DNA of 64,000 bases from positions 682,001 to 746,000 of the forward strand of contig OY970153.1 in NCBI GenBank assembly GCA_963706385.1. Direction: 5' to 3'. Below, piece by piece: positions 1-8,021 of the stretch. Numbering within the stretch: position 1 is the first letter of the stretch; each line of letters begins with the position of its first letter. The translations under genes and the position numbers were made by a program. Origin of the DNA: Poindextera sp963706385 (GTDB lineage: Bacteria; Pseudomonadota; Alphaproteobacteria; Caulobacterales; Caulobacteraceae). The notes under the pieces were generated by a model. It was not told the DNA's origin and did no database searches. It saw only the letters and a program-made list of their open reading frames with translations.

Positions 1-295
1 CCCGAAGCGCCGACTCGCGGCCTGAGCCCGGACCGGAGACGTTGACCTCCAGGGTGCGCACGCCGTGGTCGGCGGCCTTCTTGCCAGCATCCTCGGCGGC
101 CATCTGGGCGGCGTAGGGGGTCGACTTGCGCGAGCCCTTGAAGCCCATCATGCCGGCCGATGACCAGGAGATGGTGTTTCCCTGGGCGTCGGTGATGGTG
201 ATCATGGTGTTGTTGAACGAGGCGTTCACATGCGCCACGCCCGAGGTGATGTTCTTGCGTTCGCGCTTCTTGACGCGAGCCGGTTCCTTGGCCAT
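1..295 (-). CDS. rpsK: 30S ribosomal protein S11 (3' end outside window)
   Basis: S11 sits on the platform of the 30S subunit and helps form the mRNA exit region. The first 98 codons are visible; they begin MAKEPARVKKRERKNI and include the conserved stretches AHVNASFNNT and GPGSGRESALR, which are diagnostic of S11. The gene is cut by the left edge of the window. It starts 12 bases after the rpsM stop and is read from the same promoter. In this phylum rpoA and rplQ normally follow, outside the window. Confidence 0.97.
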   Translation of the reverse strand, partial: MAKEPARVKKRERKNITSGVAHVNASFNNTMITITDAQGNTISWSSAGMMGFKGSRKSTPYAAQMAAEDAGKKAADHGVRTLEVNVSGPGSGRESALR

Positions 296-307
296 CGAGT
301 GTGCGCC

Positions 308-676
308 TTACTTCTTCTTGCCGGCGATCGGCTTGGCCGGGCCCTTGCGGGTGCGGGCGTTGGTGTGGGTGCGCTGACCGCGGACCGGCAGGCCCTTGCG
401 GTGGCGCAGACCGCGATAGCACGCCAGGTCCATCAGCCGCTTGATGTTCACCGCGGTTTCGCGGCGCAGGTCGCCCTCGACGGTGTAGTCGCGGTCGATG
501 GCCTCGCGGATCTGCAAGACCTCCTGGTCGGTCAGCTGATTCACCCGGCGGGCGTCCTCGATGCCAACCCGCTCGACGATTTCTCGCGCCTTGGTCGATC
601 CGATGCCGTGAATGTATTGGAGCGCGATGACGACGCGCTTGTTGGTTGGGATATTGACGCCTGCGATGCGGGCCAC
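308..676 (-). CDS. rpsM: 30S ribosomal protein S13
   Basis: S13 lies in the head of the 30S subunit, contacts the P-site tRNA and forms bridges to the 50S. The 122-residue product starts MARIAGVNIP, carries GIGSTKAREI in the helical domain and ends in a basic tail (RTHTNARTRKGPAKP). I chose the GTG at 676 because it gives the normal family length and N-terminus and has an AGGAGA ribosome binding site just upstream; an ATG at 700 would add eight non-conserved residues. A strong promoter lies about 110 bases upstream, separating this gene from adk. Confidence 0.96.
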   Translation of the reverse strand: MARIAGVNIPTNKRVVIALQYIHGIGSTKAREIVERVGIEDARRVNQLTDQEVLQIREAIDRDYTVEGDLRRETAVNIKRLMDLACYRGLRHRKGLPVRGQRTHTNARTRKGPAKPIAGKKK

Positions 677-783
677 GCCTGAACTCTCCTGATCACGCAC
701 TTAAGCGCGAACGACACACCCGGTCCTTGCGCTATTGCGGAAGGAGCCGGCGCATCTTTCGCGCCCTTTCGCGGAAGCGGTCC

Positions 784-811
784 GTTATAGTGATAGCGAC
801 GCTCTCGTCAA
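784..811 (-). promoter_or_regulatory. Sigma-70-type promoter for rpsM-rpsK
   Basis: On the minus strand, TTGACG (806-811) and TATAAC (784-789) are separated by 16 bases. This is a near-consensus housekeeping promoter in the 189-base gap between adk and rpsM. It would give the alpha operon transcription independent of the upstream S10-spc genes, with a 5' leader of roughly 100 bases. The assignment is by pattern only. Confidence 0.75.
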
Positions 812-865
812 TGGCCGCGTGTGGCAAAATCGCCGGGGAAAGCGGCCGCGCGGGCGAGGCGGCGA

Positions 866-1439
866 TCAGACTTTCACCCCGTCCAGCGCCGCGTCGATCT
901 GCCGGGCCACCTCCTCGATGGCGCCCATGCCGTCGATCTCGACCAGCTTGCCCTGGGCCAGGTAATGCGGCAGCAGCGGGGCGGTCTGGGCGTTGTAGGC
1001 GGCCAGCCGCACCTTGAAGGATTTCGGGATTGTCGTCCGCGCGGCCTTCCGCGGCGAACCGGCCGGCGACCCTGGCCAGGAGGGCGTCGTCGTCGACCCG
1101 AAGCCGCAGCACCAGGTCGATCCGCGAGCCGCGACCGGCCAGCATGTCGTCCAGCGCCTCGGCCTGGGCCACGGTGCGCGGAAAGCCGTCGAAGATCGCG
1201 CCGCCGGCCGCCTCGGCGTCCGGCAGCGCCTCCTCGATCAGGGCGATGACGATCTCGTCCGAGACCAGCTCGCCCCGGTCCATGATGCCGGCCACGCGCT
1301 GGCCCAGCGGCGAGCCCGACGATCGCGCCGCGCGCAGCATGTCGCCGGTGGACAGCTGAACCATGCCCCTGTTGCTGACGAGCCGCTTGGCCTGGGTTCC
1401 CTTGCCCGCCGCCGGCGGCCCGAACAGAATCAAGTTCAC
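866..1439 (-). CDS. adk: Adenylate kinase, apparent +1 frameshift
   Basis: Adenylate kinase interconverts ATP, AMP and ADP. The N-terminal part carries the P-loop GPPAAGKGTQ and the NMP-binding DGFPRT. The frame then breaks near 1022-1024: before it the protein reads FAAEGRADDNPE, after it the expected SFKVRLAAYNAQT continues one frame over and runs to a TGA at 866 (IDAALDGVKV). Removing one A from the run in CCGAAATCC restores a 190-residue short-LID enzyme. The GTG start overlaps the secY stop (GTGA). Because adk is essential, a sequencing or assembly error is likelier than a true pseudogene. Read without correction, the first frame stays open to 732. Confidence 0.9.
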
Positions 1440-2788
1440 CGGTTACGGCCTCCCCTCAGTTTCGATTTTCTGATCAGCCCCTCATACTGGTGCTGCAACA
1501 GATGCGACTGGATCTGGGCCACGGTGTCCATGGTCACGGTGACCACGATCAGGATCGAGGTGCCGCCGAAATAGGCTTGGCTCCCCGGCGTGTTGCCGGA
1601 CATGAACTCCGGCAGGATGCAGACCAGGGTGATATAGGCGGCGCCGATCACGGTCAGGCGGGTCAGCACATAGTCGAGATATTCCGCCGTCCGCTTGCCC
1701 GGCCGGATACCGGGCAGGTTGGCCCCGTATTTCCGAAGGTTCTCGGCCACCTCGTCCGGATTGAACACGATCGAGGTGTAGAAAAACGAGAAGAAGATGA
1801 TCAAAAACGCATAGAGAAAAATGAACAGCGGCTGGCCGTGCTGAAGTTGGGCGAGCAATCCCGGCAGCCACTGGGCCCAGGCCGGCAGGGTGGTCTTGGC
1901 GATGAAGCCGCCAGCCATGGCGGGCATGGACAGAAGGCTGGAGGCGAAGATCGGCGGGATCACGCCGGAAGTGTTGATCTTCAGCGGCAGGATCGAGGTG
2001 TCGCCGCCGAACATGCGGTTGCCCATCTGGCGCTTGGGATAGAGGATCAGTATCCGGCGCTGCGAGCGCTCGACGAAGACGATGAACACGATCACCGCCA
2101 CGGCGACCGCGGCGATGGCGAACAGGGTGAAACCCTGGATCTGGCCGGTTCGCGCCTGGGACAGTAGGTTCGCCGCCGCGATCGGCAGGCGCGCCACGAT
2201 GCCCGCGAAGATGATCAGCGAAACGCCGTTGCCGACCCCGCGGGCGGTGATCTGCTCGCCCAGCCACATCAGGAACATGGTCCCGCCGGTCAGGCTGGCG
2301 ACGGTCGACAGGATGAAGAACATCCCGGGCTGGCTGACCAGACCCTGGCTGGAGGACAGGCCCACGGCGATGCCGAACGACTGGAAGATGGCCAGGACCA
2401 CGCACAGATAGCGGGTATACTGGTTGAGCTGCTTGCGGCCCGCCTCGCCGCCTTCCTTACGCAGCTTCTCCCAGGGCGGATAGACCGTACCCAGGAGTTG
2501 GACCATGATCGAGGCCGAGATGTAGGGCATCACGTTCAGCGAGAAGATCGCCATCCGCTGAACCGCGCCGCCCGAGAACATGTCGAACATGCCCAAGATG
2601 CCCTTGGACTGGCCTTCGAACAGCTTGGCGAACTGTTCCGGGTCGATGCCGGGGATCGGGATGTAGGTGCCGATGCGGTAGACGATCAGCGCGATCAGGG
2701 TGAACCAGAGACGCTTATGGAGCTCCGTGGCCTTCTGAAAGGTCTGGAGATTCATATTGGCGGCTAGTTGTTCCGCGGCCGAGGCCAT
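1436..2788 (-). CDS. secY: Protein translocase subunit SecY
   Basis: SecY is the channel subunit of the SecYEG translocon in the inner membrane. The 450-residue protein has ten predicted membrane segments, beginning after LHKRLWFTLIALIVYRIGTY, and the conserved PIPGID and PGIRPGKRT regions. I chose the ATG at 2788 because it has a GGGGAGGGG ribosome binding site and matches the family N-terminus; a GTG eight codons upstream is less likely. It follows rplO by 63 bases and overlaps adk by 4 bases, the usual spc operon arrangement. Confidence 0.97.
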   Translation of the reverse strand: MASAAEQLAANMNLQTFQKATELHKRLWFTLIALIVYRIGTYIPIPGIDPEQFAKLFEGQSKGILGMFDMFSGGAVQRMAIFSLNVMPYISASIMVQLLGTVYPPWEKLRKEGGEAGRKQLNQYTRYLCVVLAIFQSFGIAVGLSSSQGLVSQPGMFFILSTVASLTGGTMFLMWLGEQITARGVGNGVSLIIFAGIVARLPIAAANLLSQARTGQIQGFTLFAIAAVAVAVIVFIVFVERSQRRILILYPKRQMGNRMFGGDTSILPLKINTSGVIPPIFASSLLSMPAMAGGFIAKTTLPAWAQWLPGLLAQLQHGQPLFIFLYAFLIIFFSFFYTSIVFNPDEVAENLRKYGANLPGIRPGKRTAEYLDYVLTRLTVIGAAYITLVCILPEFMSGNTPGSQAYFGGTSILIVVTVTMDTVAQIQSHLLQHQYEGLIRKSKLRGGRNR

Positions 2789-2851
2789 GGCCCCTCCCCT
2801 TGCATCCGACACGTCTCAGATAGGGGCTGAACGGCCCCCTGGCGAGGTTTT

Positions 2852-3340
2852 TCAGGCCTCGACGGCGGCCTCGGCGACCTTGGCCGTCGTGGTCAGGGTT
2901 CCGCCGGCGTCCGCCACCGCCTTGGCCGCCGAAGCGCTGGCCGAATAGACGGTGATGTTCAGCTTGGTCTTCAACTCGCCCTGGCCCAACAACCGCACGC
3001 CGTCGCGCATCCGACGGATCACGCCGGCGGTCAGCAGCGCCGCGGCGTCGATCGGCTTGCCCGCATCCAGCTTGCCGGCCTCGATCGCCTGGGCGAGCCG
3101 CCACAGGTTCACCTCGACCAGCTTCTTGGCGAAGGGATTGTTGAAACCGCGTTTGGGCATGCGCATGTGCAGCGGCATCTGGCCGCCCTCGAACCCGCCG
3201 AGCGCCACGCCGGAGCGGGACTTTTGGCCCTTGACGCCGCGGCCGGAGGTCTTGCCCTTGCCCGAGCCTGGGCCGCGGCCGACGCGCATGCGGCGTTTGT
3301 GGGCGCCGGTGTTGTCGCGGATTTCGTTCAGCTTGGTCAT
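2852..3340 (-). CDS. rplO: 50S ribosomal protein L15
   Basis: L15 is a late-assembly protein that stabilises 23S rRNA domains. The 162-residue product has the glycine- and basic-rich N-terminal extension typical of L15 (RVGRGPGSGKGKTSGRGVKG) followed by GGQMPLHMRMPKRGF. The C-terminus ends in a short Ala-rich tail. It lies between rpmD and secY as in other bacterial spc operons. Confidence 0.97.
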   Translation of the reverse strand: MTKLNEIRDNTGAHKRRMRVGRGPGSGKGKTSGRGVKGQKSRSGVALGGFEGGQMPLHMRMPKRGFNNPFAKKLVEVNLWRLAQAIEAGKLDAGKPIDAAALLTAGVIRRMRDGVRLLGQGELKTKLNITVYSASASAAKAVADAGGTLTTTAKVAEAAVEA

Positions 3341-3407
3341 CTCAGCCTCTCCTTGGAGATCATCGCCGGGCGGGGCCCGACTCGGCTTGTGAAGGTTGGA
3401 AAACGCT

Positions 3408-3599
3408 TTAGGCGTCCTCGACCACGGCGACCATGTGGGCCACCTTGGCGATCATGCCGCGGACGGACGGGGTGTCCTTCAGGGTCGAGACCCGGCCCAC
3501 GCGGTTCAGTCCCAGCCCGACCAGGGTCGCGCGCTGGTCGGCCTTGCGACGGATCGGGCTCGCGGTCTGGCGAACCGTGACGGTCTTTATGTCGGACAT
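3408..3599 (-). CDS. rpmD: 50S ribosomal protein L30
   Basis: L30 is a small 50S protein bound to 23S rRNA. The 63-residue product contains the conserved core QTASPIRRKADQRATLVGLG and ends soon after SVRGMIAKVAHMV, which is normal length for bacterial L30. It follows rpsE by 11 bases in the expected order rpsE-rpmD-rplO. Confidence 0.95.
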   Translation of the reverse strand: MSDIKTVTVRQTASPIRRKADQRATLVGLGLNRVGRVSTLKDTPSVRGMIAKVAHMVAVVEDA

Positions 3600-3610
3600 C
3601 GTGGTCTTCC

Positions 3611-4208
3611 TCAGCCTTCGCCGGCGTCAGCCGAGGCGCCGTCGTGACGGCGGCCCAGGATGTCGCCGACCTTCTTGCCGCGCTTGTTGGCGACCTGACG
3701 GGGTGACGACTGACCCTTGAGCGCGTCGAACGTCGCGCGGATCATGTTGTAGGGATTGGACGAGCCGACCGACTTGGCCACCACGTCCTGCACGCCCAGG
3801 GTTTCCAGCACCGCCCGCATCGGGCCGCCGGCGATGACGCCCGTGCCGGCCGGGGCCGCGCGCAGCATCACCTTGCCCGCGCCGTGACGGCCCGCGCCGT
3901 CGTGGTGCAGGGTCCGCGACTTCGCGCAGCGGCACGCGGATCATGGTCTTCTTGGCTTCCTCGGTCGCCTTGCGGATGGCTTCCGGCACCTCGCGCGCCT
4001 TGCCGTGACCGAAGCCGACGCGGCCCTTCTGGTCGCCCACCACCATCAAGGCGGCGAACGAGAAGCGCCGGCCGCCCTTGACCGTGGCCGCCACGCGGTT
4101 GATGTGCACCAGCTTCTCGACGATGTCGCTGTCGGCGCGGTCTTCTTGCGTTCGATCGCGCCGGTCCCGCCGATCGCCACCGCCGCGCTGTTGCTCGCCT
4201 CGGGCCAT
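3611..4208 (-). CDS. rpsE: 30S ribosomal protein S5, apparent +1 frameshift
   Basis: S5 lies near the decoding centre and affects translational accuracy. The N-terminal frame holds the S5 double-stranded RNA-binding part (KLVHINRVAATVKGGRRFSF, GFGHGKAREVPEAIRKA) up to MIRVPLRE; the rest (GRTLHHDGAG, then APAGTGVIAGGPMRAVLE) lies one frame over and ends at 3611. The break is at about 3914-3923, where GAAGTCGCGGACC has one base more than a codon series for REGRTL would need. Removing one base restores about 198 residues. Neighbours are intact and S5 is essential, so an indel error is the leading explanation. Confidence 0.92.
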
Positions 4209-4219
4209 GCTGTTCGTCC

Positions 4220-4576
4220 TCAGAAGTTCAAGCCGGCTTCGCGCGCGGCTTCGGCGAGGGCCTTGACCCGGCCATGATAGATGTAGCGGCCGCGGTCGAA
4301 GACCACGTCCTTGACGCCCTTTTCCAGCGCCCGCTCGGCGACAAGCTTGCCCACGGCAGCCGCGGCGTCCTTGTCCGAGCCCTTCGCGCCCTTGCCCTTT
4401 TCAAGCGAGGAGGCCTGCGCCAGGGTCACCCCGCCGGCGTCGTCGATCACCTGAGCGTAGATGTTCTTGTCCGAGCGGAAGATCGACAGGCGCGGACGGC
4501 CGTTCGCCAGCTTACGCAGGCGGATGCGGTTGCGCTGGGCGCGCCGGTTGTTGGATTCGCGAACAGAGAGGGCCAT
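4220..4576 (-). CDS. rplR: 50S ribosomal protein L18
   Basis: L18 binds 5S rRNA with L5 and L25 and helps place it in the central protuberance. The 118-residue product contains RLSIFRSDKNIYAQVIDD and the C-terminal VVFDRGRYIYHGRVKALAEAAREAGL signature. It lies between rplF and rpsE with gaps of 3 and 11 bases. Confidence 0.97.
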   Translation of the reverse strand: MALSVRESNNRRAQRNRIRLRKLANGRPRLSIFRSDKNIYAQVIDDAGGVTLAQASSLEKGKGAKGSDKDAAAAVGKLVAERALEKGVKDVVFDRGRYIYHGRVKALAEAAREAGLNF

Positions 4577-4579
4577 GAC

Positions 4580-5113
4580 CTACTTCTTCTTGCCTTCCTT
4601 GCGCCGCACCTTCTCGCCCGAATAGCGCACGCCCTTGCCCTTGTAGGGCTCGGGGGGCCGCAGGCGGCGGATGCGGGCGGCGATCTCGCCGACCAGCTGC
4701 TTGTCGATCCCGGAAACCCGAATCTCGGTCTGCTTGGGGACCGCGAATGTGATCCCGGCGGGCGGCGGCACGTCGACATCGTGCGAATAGCCGAGCTGCA
4801 TGCTCAGCGAGCGACCCTTGAGCGCGGCCCGGTAGCCGACGCCGACCAGTTCGAGGACTTCCTCGTAGCCGTGGGTGACGCCATGCACCAGATTGCCCAC
4901 CAGGGTGCGCGACAAGCCCCACATCGCCTTGGCGCGCTTGGAGTCGCTGCGCGGCGTGAAAGTCAACTCGTTGTTTTCGTGGCGGACCTCGATGTCGTCG
5001 ACGACGGTCCAGGCCAATTCGCCCTTGGGGCCCTTGACCGTGACCGCCTGCCCCTCGAGGGTGACGGTGACGCCGGCGGGGATCGCGACCGCCTTCTTGC
5101 CGATGCGTGACAT
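4580..5113 (-). CDS. rplF: 50S ribosomal protein L6
   Basis: L6 sits near the factor-binding site of the 50S subunit. The 177-residue product starts MSRIGKKAVAIPAGV and has the two repeated RNA-binding folds; the second includes KQTEIRVSGIDKQLVGEIAA and the C-terminal PPEPYKGKGVRY signature, ending in a lysine tail. Length and ends match the family. Confidence 0.98.
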   Translation of the reverse strand: MSRIGKKAVAIPAGVTVTLEGQAVTVKGPKGELAWTVVDDIEVRHENNELTFTPRSDSKRAKAMWGLSRTLVGNLVHGVTHGYEEVLELVGVGYRAALKGRSLSMQLGYSHDVDVPPPAGITFAVPKQTEIRVSGIDKQLVGEIAARIRRLRPPEPYKGKGVRYSGEKVRRKEGKKK

Positions 5114-5133
5114 GCCTTGCTCCCTCTCCCTGC

Positions 5134-5532
5134 CTAGTAGACGCGGCAGAGCACTTCGCCGCCGACGTTGGCGTCGCGCGCGGCGGAGTCGCTCATCACG
5201 CCCTTGGGCGTCGACAGGATCGAGATTCCGAGGCCGTTCTTGATCGGCTTCAGGTCCTTGATCGACGAATAGACCCGGCGGCCCGGCTTGGACACGCGGG
5301 CGATCTCGACGATCACCGGCTCGCCGTCGAAATACTTCAACTCGATCTCGACCTGCGGGAATTCGCCGGGCTTCTGCACCAAGGTGTAACCGCGGATATA
5401 ACCTTCGTCCCGCAGCACGTCCAAAACGTGCTCGCGCAGCTTCGAGGCGGGGGTCAACACCTTCCCGCGCCCGCGCATCGCGGCGTTCCGGATCCGGGCG
5501 ATCATATCGCCGATGGGGTCGTTCACTGCCAT
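5134..5532 (-). CDS. rpsH: 30S ribosomal protein S8
   Basis: S8 is a primary binder of 16S rRNA and, in other bacteria, the translational repressor of the spc operon. The 132-residue product opens with NDPIGDMIARIRNA and closes with GISILSTPKGVMSD followed by GGEVLCRVY, both diagnostic. It is 9 bases downstream of rpsN. Confidence 0.98.
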   Translation of the reverse strand: MAVNDPIGDMIARIRNAAMRGRGKVLTPASKLREHVLDVLRDEGYIRGYTLVQKPGEFPQVEIELKYFDGEPVIVEIARVSKPGRRVYSSIKDLKPIKNGLGISILSTPKGVMSDSAARDANVGGEVLCRVY

Positions 5533-5541
5533 TGAACCCTC

Positions 5542-5847
5542 CTACCAGCTCGACTTGACGAGGCCGGGGATCTGCCCGTGCGAACCCAGGTCGCGCAGCG
5601 CGATCCGCGACATCTTCAGCTTGCGATAGAAGCCGCGCGGACGACCAGTGACCTCGCAGCGATTGCGGATGCGGGTCTTGGACGAATTGCGCGGCAGCTT
5701 GGCGAGCTTGAGCCGGGCTTCGAAACGCTCTTCCAGCGGCCGGGCCTCGTCATTGGCGATCGCCGTCAGCGCCAGGCGCTTGGCGGCGTATTGCTTGACG
5801 AGACGTTTGACCATCTCATTACGGTTGACAGCGCTTTTCTTGGCCAT
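5542..5847 (-). CDS. rpsN: 30S ribosomal protein S14, zinc-independent type
   Basis: S14 is a head protein of the 30S subunit. The 101-residue product starts MAKKSAVNRNEMVKRLV and ends with RDLGSHGQIPGLVKSSW. It is the long form without the CXXC pairs of the zinc-binding form (a single Cys in RCEVTGRPRG), so it should not need zinc. It lies between rplE and rpsH. Confidence 0.97.
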   Translation of the reverse strand: MAKKSAVNRNEMVKRLVKQYAAKRLALTAIANDEARPLEERFEARLKLAKLPRNSSKTRIRNRCEVTGRPRGFYRKLKMSRIALRDLGSHGQIPGLVKSSW

Positions 5848-5866
5848 TGCTTGTCTTTCCTCCCGC

Positions 5867-6427
5867 TCAGTTCACGGTGAACGGGAATTGGAATTCCTTC
5901 AGAAGCGCGCGCGCTTCGTCGTCACTCCGGGCCGTGGTGCAGACGATGATGTCCATGCCCCAGATCTGATCGATCTCGTCGTAGTTGATCTCGGGGAAGA
6001 CGATGTGTTCGCGCAGGCCCATGGCGTAGTTGCCGCGGCCGTCGAACGAGGTTGGCTTCAGACCGCGGAAGTCCTTCACCCGCGGCAGGGCCACGGTGAT
6101 CAGCCGGTCGAGGAACTCGTACATCCGGTCCTTGCGCAGGGTGACCTTGGCGCCGATGACCATGCCTTCGCGCAGCTTGAAGGCGGCAATCGAGGTGCGG
6201 GCCTTGGTGGCGACCGGCTTCTGGCCGGTGATCGCGGCCAGGTCCTTCATCGCCAAGGCGGCCTTCTTGGAGTCGGCCACCGCCTCGCCGATGCCCATAT
6301 TCACGACGATCTTGTCGATCCTGGGGATCTGCATTTCGTTGGTGTAGCCGAACTGCTCCTTCATCACCGCGCGGATGCGCGCCTGATATTCGGACTTCAG
6401 CCGCGGTTCATAGGTTTGCTCAGCCAT
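5867..6427 (-). CDS. rplE: 50S ribosomal protein L5
   Basis: L5 binds 5S rRNA and forms a bridge to S13. The 186-residue product starts MAEQTYEPRLK and contains DKIVVNMGIGEAVADSKK and GRGNYAMGLREHIVFPEI. I chose the ATG at 6427, which overlaps the rplX stop by 8 bases and gives the family length; the frame is open further upstream inside rplX but those residues are not L5-like. Confidence 0.97.
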   Translation of the reverse strand: MAEQTYEPRLKSEYQARIRAVMKEQFGYTNEMQIPRIDKIVVNMGIGEAVADSKKAALAMKDLAAITGQKPVATKARTSIAAFKLREGMVIGAKVTLRKDRMYEFLDRLITVALPRVKDFRGLKPTSFDGRGNYAMGLREHIVFPEINYDEIDQIWGMDIIVCTTARSDDEARALLKEFQFPFTVN

Positions 6428-6737
6428 CGATGACCTCGCCTGATTTCTTGGCCACGCGCACCTTCTTGCCGTTCTCGACGCGGAATCCGACACGGGTCGG
6501 CTCGCCGGACTTCGGGTCCACAAAGGCGACGTTGGAGGTATGCAGCGCCGCTTCCTTGTTCTTGATGCCGCCCTGCGGGTCGGCCTGGGTCGGACGGGTG
6601 TGACGCTTGACCATGTTGACCCCCGAGACCACCAGACGGTTCTCCTTGGGCAGCACCTTGATCACCTGGCCCTGACGGCCCTTGTCCTTGCCGGCGAGCA
6701 CGATGACGCGGTCGCCTCTCTTGATCTTCGCGGCCAT
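6420..6737 (-). CDS. rplX: 50S ribosomal protein L24
   Basis: L24 initiates 50S assembly at the 5' end of 23S rRNA. The 105-residue product begins MAAKIKRGDRVIVLAGKDKG, the KOW motif, followed by VSGVNMVKRHTRPTQ. The ATG at 6737 overlaps the rplN stop in a TGATG arrangement, suggesting coupled translation. Confidence 0.97.
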   Translation of the reverse strand: MAAKIKRGDRVIVLAGKDKGRQGQVIKVLPKENRLVVSGVNMVKRHTRPTQADPQGGIKNKEAALHTSNVAFVDPKSGEPTRVGFRVENGKKVRVAKKSGEVIDG

Positions 6738-7105
6738 CACAGCACCTCGGGCGCGAGTGAAATGATCTTCATGTGGTTCTTGGCGCGCAGCTCGCGCGGA
6801 ACCGGGCCGAAGATCCGCGTGCCGATCGGCTCGCCCTGCTTGTTGACGATCACCGCGGCGCTGCGGTCGAAGCGGATCAGTGACCCGTCCTTGCGCTTGA
6901 TGCCCTGGGCGGTGCGCACGACGATGGCGCGCAGCACGTCGCCCTTCTTCACGCGGCCGCGCGGGATCGCCTCCTTGACGGAGACGACGATGGTGTCGCC
7001 GACACTGGCGTAACGCCGCCCAGCGCCGCCCAGCACCTTGATGCACATGACCCGACGCGCGCCCGAATTGTCGGCGACTTCCAGGTTGGTCTGCATCTGG
7101 ATCAT
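6737..7105 (-). CDS. rplN: 50S ribosomal protein L14
   Basis: L14 lies at the subunit interface next to L19 and the factor site. The 122-residue product begins MIQMQTNLEVADNSGARRVM and ends HMKIISLAPEVL, an exact match to the expected family length and termini. It overlaps rplX by one base. Confidence 0.98.
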   Translation of the reverse strand: MIQMQTNLEVADNSGARRVMCIKVLGGAGRRYASVGDTIVVSVKEAIPRGRVKKGDVLRAIVVRTAQGIKRKDGSLIRFDRSAAVIVNKQGEPIGTRIFGPVPRELRAKNHMKIISLAPEVL

Positions 7106-7124
7106 GGTTTTTCGCCTTCCAGAA

Positions 7125-7376
7125 CTAGTTGGCGGAAGCCGGGGCGGCCTTTGGCAGGACCTCCCAGGTCTTCAGCTTCGACTTCGGCGCGCATTCGACG
7201 ATGCGAGCGAACTCACCCGCCTTGTAGGCGTTGGCCTCGTCATGGGCGTGGTAGCGCTTCGAGCGGCGCACGGTCTTCTTCAGCACTGGGTGCAGGAAGG
7301 TCCGCTCGACCTTCACCACCACGGTCTTGTCGCCCTTGTCGGAGACGACCACGCCCTCGAGAATTCGTTTCGGCAT
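7125..7376 (-). CDS. rpsQ: 30S ribosomal protein S17
   Basis: S17 is an OB-fold protein that binds the 5' domain of 16S rRNA early in assembly. The 83-residue product starts MPKRILEGVVVSDKGDKTV and has VKRTFLHP-like and RSKRYHAHDE segments (HPVLKKTVRRSKRYHAHD). It lies 11 bases after rpmC. Confidence 0.97.
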   Translation of the reverse strand: MPKRILEGVVVSDKGDKTVVVKVERTFLHPVLKKTVRRSKRYHAHDEANAYKAGEFARIVECAPKSKLKTWEVLPKAAPASAN

Positions 7377-7387
7377 CGATTGGTCCT

Positions 7388-7579
7388 CTAGGCCGCCGTC
7401 TTGGCGCGCAGCACGGTCTTGATGCGCGCGATATCCTTGCGGACCTCGTTCACACGATGGGTCTTTTCGATCTGACCGGTCGCCGCCTGGAAGCGCAGGT
7501 TGAACTGCTCTTTCTTCAGCTTGAGCAGCTCATCGGCGAGCTGGTCATGGGTCAGGGCCCGAACGTCATCGATCTTCAT
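7388..7579 (-). CDS. rpmC: 50S ribosomal protein L29
   Basis: L29 sits near the peptide exit tunnel and, with L23, forms the docking site for SRP and trigger factor. The 63-residue product starts MKIDDVRALTHDQLADELL and contains KKEQFNLRFQAATGQ, both typical. The ATG at 7579 overlaps the rplP stop (TGATG); the longer open frame upstream is a shadow of rplP and rpsC. Confidence 0.96.
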   Translation of the reverse strand: MKIDDVRALTHDQLADELLKLKKEQFNLRFQAATGQIEKTHRVNEVRKDIARIKTVLRAKTAA

Positions 7580-8010
7580 CACGCGTGCTCCACCGCCGCG
7601 CCGTCGATCCGGGTGACGACGCGGGTCTTGATCGGCAGCTTGGCCGCGCCCAGGCGCAGCGCCTCGCGGGCCACGTCGTCGGCGACGCCGTCGATCTCGA
7701 ACATGATCCGGCCCGGCGCGACCCGCGCGGCCCAGTATTCGACCGCGCCCTTGCCCTTGCCCATCCGCACCTCGGCGGGCTTGTCGGACACCGGCACGTC
7801 CGGGAACACCCGGATCCACACCCGGCCCTGGCGTTTCATCTGACGGGTGATCGCGCGGCGGGCCGCCTCGATCTGACGCGCGGTGATCCGCTCGGGCTCC
7901 AGCGCCTTCAGGCCATGGGAGCCGAAGTTCAGCAGCGTGCCGCCCTTCGACAAACCGTGGATGCGGCCCTTGAACTGCTTGCGGTACTTGGTTTTTTTCG
8001 GTTGCAGCAT
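7579..8010 (-). CDS. rplP: 50S ribosomal protein L16
   Basis: L16 contacts the A-site tRNA and is needed for peptidyl transferase maturation. The 143-residue product starts MLQPKKTKYRKQFKGRIHG and contains the signatures RAITRQMKRQGRVWIRVFPD and GKGKGAVEYWAARVAPGRI. Length is slightly above the usual 137 because of a short C-terminal tail. Confidence 0.97.
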   Translation of the reverse strand: MLQPKKTKYRKQFKGRIHGLSKGGTLLNFGSHGLKALEPERITARQIEAARRAITRQMKRQGRVWIRVFPDVPVSDKPAEVRMGKGKGAVEYWAARVAPGRIMFEIDGVADDVAREALRLGAAKLPIKTRVVTRIDGAAVEHA

Positions 8011-8021
8011 GACTTAGCGCC

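Noticed and set aside
866..4208. Programmed ribosomal frameshifting in adk and rpsE
   Set aside because: No slippery heptamer or downstream structure is evident, the breaks differ in sequence, and neither family is known to recode; sequence error explains both.
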